DNA from: DATJKD01 sp963834855
Lineage (GTDB): Bacteria > Pseudomonadota > Gammaproteobacteria > Steroidobacterales > Steroidobacteraceae
DNA: 64,000 nucleotides
Direction of reading: 5' to 3'
Assembly: GCA_963834855.1 (NCBI GenBank)
Contig: CAWIDH010000017.1
Span: 124,001 to 188,000, forward strand
Below, in pieces: positions 58,703 through 64,000 of the stretch; the stretch's first letter is position 1; each line of letters opens with the position of its first letter. The notes below the pieces were generated by a model that was not told where the DNA came from, made no database searches, and was given only the letters and a program-made list of their open reading frames with translations. A program made the position numbers and the translations under genes.

Positions 58703-59554
58703 TTACCCTGGCGGCGGCAGCTCGTCGTATCGCGGGATATCGTCGGTGATGGAGAACCAGCTGGCCTTCGATGCGGTGTAGATGTGCGCGGATGGCCGGA
58801 TGCCCGGATCCACGTCGAGTGATCCGGCCGGAACGAGGGCAATGCCGCGTGCGCTCGCCAACCGCGGCACCGCCGACCCGCAGCGGCGGCAGAACGCCGT
58901 GCCGAAGTACCGCGCGTCGGGAAGCGCGTACTCCGCCACCTGAGGCTCTCCCCGAGTCCAGCGAAAGCCGTCGCTCGGGAAGAAGGCGTTGGTGGCGTGT
59001 GCGGCGCTGCGCCCCCGCCGGCAGCGCGAGCAATGGCAGTTCCTCATGAAGAGGGGCGCGCTTACGATCTCGTATGCGACATCGCCGCACAGGCAGCTTC
59101 CCTCGACGATGCCCGCGCGCGGCTCGACCCTGGGCCGCGCGACGACCGGGGCGTCGAATCCGGGCGGGTACTCGTCGGACTGCGGCACGTCGTCGGTGAT
59201 CTCGTACCAGGGCGCCCGTGAGCCCGCGAACATGTGCAGTTGCGGCGTCGCGCCCAGGTCGCCCTCGAGGTTGCCGGCGGGGATGATGACCTGGCCGAGC
59301 GCGGGGAGCAGCTGTGGCGCGACCGATCCGCACACCTTGCAGAACCCGCGCGTCGAGTGCTCGGAAGATGTGTAACTGCCGACATTGGCTTCACCGGAGA
59401 CCCAGCGAAAAGCCGCCGGGGGCACGGTCACGAACGTGGCAAAGGCTGCGCCGTGATGCTTGCGGCACATCGAGCAATGGCAGTTCACCATGAACTGGAA
59501 CGGCGGATCCGCCTCGTAACGAAGCGCGCCGCAGAGACAACGGCCTTCGACCAT
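58703..59554 (-). CDS. Tandem GFA-domain protein (Gfa/CENP-V type, zinc-binding)
   Basis: The 283-residue protein contains two GFA domains in a row. The first (residues 1-125) has GRCLCGALRYEA, the cysteine pair in NCHCSMC and the CxxC in CKVCGS. The second (about 148-283) repeats this with GSCLCGDVAYEI, NCHCSRCRRG and CRRCGS. All expected zinc ligands are present in both. Single-domain relatives bind glutathione or its hemithioacetal; a physiological activity for tandem forms is not established. Each domain ends in a similar ITDDxPxxDE motif, showing internal duplication. Confidence 0.88.
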   Translation of the reverse strand: MVEGRCLCGALRYEADPPFQFMVNCHCSMCRKHHGAAFATFVTVPPAAFRWVSGEANVGSYTSSEHSTRGFCKVCGSVAPQLLPALGQVIIPAGNLEGDLGATPQLHMFAGSRAPWYEITDDVPQSDEYPPGFDAPVVARPRVEPRAGIVEGSCLCGDVAYEIVSAPLFMRNCHCSRCRRGRSAAHATNAFFPSDGFRWTRGEPQVAEYALPDARYFGTAFCRRCGSAVPRLASARGIALVPAGSLDVDPGIRPSAHIYTASKASWFSITDDIPRYDELPPPG

Positions 59555-59631
59555 GCTGGGTCCCTCGTGTGCGACCGACGCGCATTATGCGTCCGCCCGG
59601 CACGGATCGGCGACCTGCGTCGCGCCTCGAT

Positions 59632-60558
59632 TCAGCGCTCCTCCCGCTCGCAGGCCCTCGCGGTGCGCTCGCGCAGCATCGCCGCCAGGCGCGTGGTGCC
59701 CGGTCCGGCCAGATCCGCGTCGGCGACGATCAGGTACAGGGTGGCATGACGCTCCGCGCCCTCGGCGAGCGGCAGCCGCGCGAGCCGGCCCGACTCGAGC
59801 TCGGCGCGGATGGTCTCCTCCGGATACCACGCATACCCCAGCCCCATGCAGGCGGCGCGTATCGACGTCGCCTTGTGCGAGAAGCTCCAGCGCTTCTCGT
59901 TGAGCCAGCCGCTCGTGCGTGTGCGCATGACGCCCGAATCCCGCACGACGAGGTGCCGGTGCGCGCGCAGGTCGTCCAGTGTCAGGGGGCGGCCGAGCGC
60001 ATGGAGCGGATGGGTGGGCGCCGCCGCACACACGAAGCGCAGCTGCATCAGCGCGTCGCCGAGAAAGCCTCCGGGCACCGCGCTGCCGATCGCCAGGTCG
60101 ACCGCGCCGGCCGCGAGCGCCTCTTCCGTTCCTCCAAGAACCGTCTCGTACAGCTCGACGCGCGTCTCAGGCTGCTCCTCGCCGAAGGCCGCCAGGCAGT
60201 CGAGCAGCAGCCACGTGGGAAAGACGATGTCGACCGCGAGCCGGATCTCCGGCTCGCGGCCGCGCGCGAGTTCCGCCGCGCTGCGCTCGAGCCGCCCGGC
60301 CTCCTCGACCAGGGCCTTACCGCGCCTGTAGAGGAGGCGACCCGTGGGGGTCAACGCCGCCTTGCGTCCCTGCATTTCAAAGAGCCGCATGCCCAGCAAC
60401 TCCTCGAGTTTCTTGATCGTGTAAGTGACCGTCGACTGCGTGCGATGAAGGCGCTCTGCGGCTGCGGCATGGCCGCCGGACTCCACGACCGCGACCAGCG
60501 CGCTCCATTGATCAAGGCTGATGCGCGGGTGATTCAAGGATTGGCCAGTCATATTCAT
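59632..60558 (-). CDS. LysR-family transcriptional regulator
   Basis: The protein is about 308 residues with an N-terminal winged helix (ISLDQWSALVAVVESGG, AAERLHRTQSTVTYTIKKLEELLG) and a periplasmic-binding-like effector domain. ATG 60558 and 60552 are both possible starts; neither has a clear ribosome site. It is divergent from the doxX-pirin pair, the usual LysR arrangement, and a 17-bp dyad lies in the shared 98-base region. Control of the redox-type genes opposite is the likely role, with an unknown effector. Confidence 0.92.
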   Translation of the reverse strand: MNMTGQSLNHPRISLDQWSALVAVVESGGHAAAAERLHRTQSTVTYTIKKLEELLGMRLFEMQGRKAALTPTGRLLYRRGKALVEEAGRLERSAAELARGREPEIRLAVDIVFPTWLLLDCLAAFGEEQPETRVELYETVLGGTEEALAAGAVDLAIGSAVPGGFLGDALMQLRFVCAAAPTHPLHALGRPLTLDDLRAHRHLVVRDSGVMRTRTSGWLNEKRWSFSHKATSIRAACMGLGYAWYPEETIRAELESGRLARLPLAEGAERHATLYLIVADADLAGPGTTRLAAMLRERTARACEREER

Positions 60559-60577
60559 AGAATCGATGGATAGCTTC

Positions 60578-60594
60578 GAAAAGCCTCGCTTTTC
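60578..60594. promoter_or_regulatory. Dyad GAAAAGC-CTC-GCTTTTC in the LysR-doxX intergenic region
   Basis: A perfect 7-bp inverted repeat with a 3-base spacer lies between the divergent genes. A -10-like CATAAT is at 60612-60617, so the dyad overlaps the likely -35 region of doxX. This fits a LysR-type operator. Confidence 0.5.
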
Positions 60595-60656
60595 AATCGA
60601 CAACGTAGATGCATAATACCGCAACGTTATCCACTCAACTGATCGAGGAAGGCGTC

Positions 60657-61073
60657 ATGACTACGTTCGACAAGGCGGGAGAGCTGATCGGTCGCGTGCT
60701 GCTATCCGCGATCTTCCTGGAGTCCGGCATCAACAAGATCGGCGGGTATGCGGGCGTCCAGGGCTACATGGAGACCGCGGGCGTGCCCGGCGCGCTGCTG
60801 CCGGCCGTGATCGTGCTGGAGGTGGTCGGCGCCATCGCGATCATCGTCGGCTACAAGACCCGGATCGCCGCGGTGTTGATCGCGCTCTTCTCGCTCGCGG
60901 CGGCGTTCCTGTTCCACCGCGCGCCCGACCCGATGCAACACATCTTGTTCATGAAGAACCTGGCGATCGCCGGCGGGTTCCTGATCCTGGCCGCCCGTGG
61001 CGCCGGAGCCTGGTCGCTCGATGCGCGCGACAGCCGTCTGTCCGCGCCCGGCGACGTGCTGCGAGGTTCATGA
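60657..61073 (+). CDS. DoxX-family membrane protein
   Basis: ATG 60657 follows GAGGAAGG. The 138-residue protein has four membrane helices and the DoxX pattern: GRVLLSAIFLESGINKI, then GVPGALLPAVIVLEVVGAIAIIVGYKTR, and FMKNLAIAGGFLILAARG. DoxX proteins are linked to thiol and redox homeostasis in membranes. The pirin gene follows 58 bases later on the same strand, a frequent pairing. Confidence 0.9.
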   Translation: MTTFDKAGELIGRVLLSAIFLESGINKIGGYAGVQGYMETAGVPGALLPAVIVLEVVGAIAIIVGYKTRIAAVLIALFSLAAAFLFHRAPDPMQHILFMKNLAIAGGFLILAARGAGAWSLDARDSRLSAPGDVLRGS

Positions 61074-61131
61074 GACGAGCCGTGCGCCGCCGCCGGCCGC
61101 GTGCGTCCCACAGTCCACCGAGGAAGTCGAA

Positions 61132-61992
61132 TTGAGCAACCGCAAACTGCAAGCCGTCATCGAAGCCGTCGCCGCGTCGGATGGAGCGGGGGTGAAGCTG
61201 CGCCGCAGCCTGGGCGGCTCGCGCAACCAGCGCTTCGACCCGTTCCTGATGCTCGACGAGTTCTACTCGGATGACCCGGACGATTACCTGGCCGGGTTCC
61301 CGTCGCACCCGCACCGCGGCTTCGAGACGGTTACCTACATGCTCGACGGCCACATGCGCCACGAGGACAACTTCGGCAACCGCGGCGACCTCGGTCCCGG
61401 CGACGTGCAGTGGATGACCGCTGCGCACGGCATCATCCATTCGGAGATGCCGCAGCAGACCGAAGGGCGCATGCGCGGCTTCCAGCTGTGGGTCAACCTG
61501 CCGGCACGGGAAAAAATGAAGCCTGCCGCCTATCGCGACGTGCCCGCCAGCGACATACCGGTCGCCGCGCTCGACGGTGGCGGCGAGGCACGCGTCATCG
61601 CCGGCACGCTCACGCAGCGCACGGGTGCGACCACCGGGCCCATCCAGGGCGGCAGCACGGACCCGATGTACTTCGACCTGCGGCTGCCCGCCGGGGCGAT
61701 GGCCGAGATCCCGGTGCCTGCCGACCACAATGCGTTCCTGTACGTGTACGAGGGCGACGCGGCGGTCGGCGACGAGCCGCGCTTGCTGCCGAACCGGGCC
61801 GCCGGACTGCTGACCGCGGGCGACACCGTGCGCATCGTGGCGCAGGAGCGCGCTGCGAGATTGCTGCTGATCGCGGGGCGGCCGATCGGCGAGCCGATCG
61901 TGCAGTACGGACCCTTCGTGATGAATACGCGCGAGGAGATCGAGCAGGCGGTCGCCGACTACCAGAGCGGTCGCCTCGCGGCCAAAGCCTGA
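61132..61992 (+). CDS. Pirin-family cupin protein
   Basis: TTG 61132 is preceded by GAGGAAG. The 286-residue protein is a bicupin with the pirin metal site: HPHRGFETVTYML gives two histidines, and DVQWMTAAHGIIHSEMP gives the third histidine and glutamate. Bacterial pirins bind Fe or other metals and include quercetin 2,3-dioxygenase-like enzymes and redox-sensitive regulators. It is probably co-transcribed with doxX under the LysR regulator. Confidence 0.94.
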   Translation: MSNRKLQAVIEAVAASDGAGVKLRRSLGGSRNQRFDPFLMLDEFYSDDPDDYLAGFPSHPHRGFETVTYMLDGHMRHEDNFGNRGDLGPGDVQWMTAAHGIIHSEMPQQTEGRMRGFQLWVNLPAREKMKPAAYRDVPASDIPVAALDGGGEARVIAGTLTQRTGATTGPIQGGSTDPMYFDLRLPAGAMAEIPVPADHNAFLYVYEGDAAVGDEPRLLPNRAAGLLTAGDTVRIVAQERAARLLLIAGRPIGEPIVQYGPFVMNTREEIEQAVADYQSGRLAAKA

Positions 61993-62144
61993 GAAACTGA
62001 CCTGCGTCACCGTCGGCGGGCGTTACAGCGCCGCCCGCGGACCCCGACAAGACGCGCGCAAGTGCCTGTCACAAGAGCCTGGCACAGGCTGGCACAGGGC
62101 TTGCACCTCACCAGGTGCAGGATCTCCCACGAGGCTTACGTCAA

Positions 62145-62774
62145 GTGCGCGTTTCCAGTCTCTCCGCCGCCGTCGCCCTGTCCCTCTTCGCGACGACATC
62201 AGCGTCACGCGCAGTCTCCGTGCTGCAGGTCAGGGCGGGAACGGGCACGTCGAGCTCGGTCGCCGCCGGCAACGATTATCCGTTTCTCGAGGAGCCGTTC
62301 GCGCTCGTGCTCGACGGCATCCTCGAGACCACGGGTGCGGGCACCCTGACATTCGAGTACCTGGGCTTCGAGGCGGGCTGGACGAATGCCTTCGTGGTCG
62401 GCGGCGACGGTTGCTTCACCACCGGCAGCAGCGCGGTCGGCGCGACCTGCAGCGCGACGACGTCCGGCGGAAGCCTCGATTTCCAGTTCCGGAGCAATCT
62501 CGGCACAGCGGATCCGGACGCGGCGACCTGGAACAACCTCTCTCCGCCGGGCTCGCTCCGGAGCTACAGCATCGGTCTCGTCCAGGAGGCGCCGAATGCG
62601 TTCCTGATCCTCTGGGAGGATTCGGACGCCCGCGATGACGACGATCACGATGACCTGGGCGTACGCGTGGTGTTCGAACCCGCCGCGGCACCGGAACGGG
62701 ACAGGCTGGGTCTGATGCTCGCAGGACTGGTCGGCGCGGCCGGGTTCGTCCGTCGCCGTCCGCGCGGGGCCTGA
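62145..62774 (+). CDS. Exported protein with PEP-CTERM-like C-terminus
   Basis: GTG 62145 is preceded by GAGG at suitable spacing. The 209-residue product has a signal peptide (SLSAAVALSLFATTSASRA), a beta-rich body with two cysteines (DGCFTTGSS, GATCSAT), an acidic patch (DARDDDDHDD), and a C-terminal sorting-like tail: APERDRLGLMLAGLVGAAGFVRRR. This tail resembles PEP-CTERM signals cut by exosortase, with PER in place of the usual PEP. If real, the host should encode an exosortase elsewhere. No enzyme motif is seen. Confidence 0.72.
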   Translation: MRVSSLSAAVALSLFATTSASRAVSVLQVRAGTGTSSSVAAGNDYPFLEEPFALVLDGILETTGAGTLTFEYLGFEAGWTNAFVVGGDGCFTTGSSAVGATCSATTSGGSLDFQFRSNLGTADPDAATWNNLSPPGSLRSYSIGLVQEAPNAFLILWEDSDARDDDDHDDLGVRVVFEPAAAPERDRLGLMLAGLVGAAGFVRRRPRGA

Positions 62775-62792
62775 GGGTCGGGCCTCGCAATC

Positions 62793-62825
62793 GAGGGCGT
62801 CCGGGGCATGCGGGGCCCCGGACGC
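62793..62825. terminator. Bidirectional hairpin between convergent genes
   Basis: Perfect 13-bp arms GGGCGTCCGGGGC and GCCCCGGACGCCC enclose a seven-base loop, midway between two convergent stops (62774 and 62839). There is only a weak T-rich tail (GTGTCTT) on the + strand. Confidence 0.6.
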
Positions 62826-62838
62826 CCGGGTGTCTTGC

Positions 62839-64000
62839 TCAGCGCGTCAAGCGGTAGATGAAGAGCGCCGCCCGCCGCGTGAGTGCCGGGAGGCTCGCGA
62901 GATCGACGTACTCGCCCGGCGCATGCTCCTGGTCGCCCATCGCTCCCAGGCCGTCGAGACACGCGAGACCTTCCGCCACGAACGACACGTCGCCCGCGCC
63001 TCGCTCGCCGGGATCCTGAGCCGCGATTCCGCCGTCCCCCATGTCCCGGCTCACGTCGTCCAGCGCGGCCAGGAGCTCGCGATTCGCGTCGGTCGGCGTC
63101 ATCGCCGGGTATTCACCCTCCACCTCGATGGTCGCCCCCGTATGCGACAGGTGCGCGGCGACGATCGCCGACATGCGATCGGTGGCCGACCGGAGCTGCG
63201 CGGCGGACAGGTAGCGGATGTCGCCCTCGACGCGGACCTCCCGCGGGATCACGTTCGTCTTGCCAAGCGCCGTGCCGCTCTTGCTGGCCGTGTCGTAGCC
63301 GACGTCGGTGCCGCCGACGATCACCGAAGGATTGATCGTCAGGTACGGTTCGCGCAGCTCCGCGTGAAACCGCTGCAGGATGCGCGCAGTCTCGAAGATC
63401 GCGCCGTCGCCGCGCTCCTCGCGGAAGATCCCCGAGGAATGCGCCTGCTGGCCGGTCACCGTGAGCCGCCAGGTGCCGACGCCGCGCCGGCCGATCACGG
63501 CCACGCCGGGCGAGGCACCCTCGAAGGCGAGCGCGACATCGCTCTCGCGCGCGGCCGCCACCAGCGCTGCCCGTGCCACCGACTGCGGCACGCCCGAGTC
63601 CTCCTCATCGCCGGTCAAGAAGACGGTTACCTGGCTGTCGGCCAGGACCCCGGCCGCGTGCAGCGCGCGTAAGGCCTCCACGATCACCAGGTTGCCACCC
63701 TTCATGTCGGCGGCGCCGCTGCCGTAGGCGCGATTCCCCTCGCGACGGAACGGTTCCTTCTGGAGCACGGTGTCGAGATGGCCGATCAGCAGCAGCCGCT
63801 TGCCGCGATTTCCGCGGTGCACGGCGACGAGGTGTCCTGCGCGCGCCATCTCCGGCGGCAGGTCCGCCCAGTGCGTTTCGAAGCCGAGCGATTCGAGCTC
63901 GCGCGCATATACGGCCCCCACGCGACGTACACCTGCGAGGTTCTCCGTTGCGCTCGGAATGTCTACGGTCTCCTGGAGCAGGGAGATCGCGGGTTCCCGC
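62839..64000 (-). CDS. M20-family metallopeptidase, N-terminus beyond window
   Basis: The frame stays open from the stop at 62839 to the window end, reading upstream past a possible GTG (63921) through ISLLQETVDIPS and onward, so the true start lies outside. M20 zinc-site motifs are present: GHLDTVL (His, Asp), GAADMKGG (bridging Asp), the catalytic TGDEEDSG glutamates, and the C-terminal histidine in GDQEHAPGEYVD. The dimerisation or lid domain starts about GVGTWRLTVTGQQAHSS. The family includes carboxypeptidase G2, ArgE and DapE; the substrate cannot be set. The visible part is about 387 residues. Confidence 0.92.
   Translation of the reverse strand, partial: REPAISLLQETVDIPSATENLAGVRRVGAVYARELESLGFETHWADLPPEMARAGHLVAVHRGNRGKRLLLIGHLDTVLQKEPFRREGNRAYGSGAADMKGGNLVIVEALRALHAAGVLADSQVTVFLTGDEEDSGVPQSVARAALVAAARESDVALAFEGASPGVAVIGRRGVGTWRLTVTGQQAHSSGIFREERGDGAIFETARILQRFHAELREPYLTINPSVIVGGTDVGYDTASKSGTALGKTNVIPREVRVEGDIRYLSAAQLRSATDRMSAIVAAHLSHTGATIEVEGEYPAMTPTDANRELLAALDDVSRDMGDGGIAAQDPGERGAGDVSFVAEGLACLDGLGAMGDQEHAPGEYVDLASLPALTRRAALFIYRLTR

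Overview
The window is G+C-rich (roughly two thirds or more by eye) and reads as a chromosome segment of a free-living gammaproteobacterium. Hints of the Xanthomonadales/Steroidobacterales neighbourhood are a UrcA-family protein, a TonB-dependent receptor, a PA2779/PA2778-type pair, a short Gnd, an NtrY/NtrC-type pair coupled to a MacB-like exporter, and a PEP-CTERM-like C-terminus. This placement is inference. No rRNA, tRNA, CRISPR array or transposase was found.

Layout. 0-3.3 kb: a TonB receptor cut by the window edge, divergent from a Tat-exported FAD amine oxidase (frameshifted). 3.5-4.5 kb: a truncated DEAD-box protein that has lost its ATPase residues. 4.5-10.5 kb: a tight leftward operon of DOMON-like protein, NamZ/DUF1343 muramidase-like protein, glpD, glpK and a sterol-desaturase-family hydroxylase. 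10.8-12.1 kb: glutathione reductase. 12.1-15.3 kb: repeat copy 1, a frameshifted patatin and a decayed secreted-protein gene. 15.3-24.9 kb: a TolB/FlgO-like TPR protein, then an exporter operon (adaptor, ATPase, two FtsX-type permeases, sigma-54 activator, sensor kinase) read from a recognisable -24/-12 promoter. 25.1-25.8 kb: repeat copy 2. 25.9-29.4 kb: UrcA protein and the oxidative pentose-phosphate enzymes. 29.4-35.4 kb: a hybrid sensor kinase and OmpR-type regulator, divergent from an AurF-like diiron protein and small membrane proteins. 35.4-42.8 kb: a leftward group of Slt transglycosylase, prolyl oligopeptidase and propeller-amidohydrolase. 43.0-48.7 kb: a CHASE2 protein and a FecR-like secreted protein facing an exported CHAT protease and exported RidA. 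48.9-53.2 kb: a gluconate-dehydrogenase-like subunit pair and PhoD. 53.4-58.1 kb: cysteine synthase-glutaredoxin fusion, Gre factor, rhomboid, PA2779/PA2778 pair. 58.1-58.7 kb: repeat copy 3. 58.7-64 kb: tandem GFA protein, LysR divergent from DoxX-pirin, PEP-CTERM-like protein, and an M20 peptidase cut by the edge.

The least explained structure is a family of three dispersed intergenic elements of about 630 bp. Each has a core of about 397 bp that is an imperfect giant palindrome flanked by GC-rich tandem arrays. Copies 2 and 3 share an orientation and copy 1 is inverted. They carry no credible ORF and have internally repeated arms that could fold in two mutually exclusive ways.

Eight otherwise well-conserved genes are each broken by one or two single-base-type frame changes. 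That density suggests uncorrected assembly indels more than mass pseudogenisation, so each should be checked against reads. The 14.1-15.3 kb gene differs, with many breaks along its length, and looks truly decayed.
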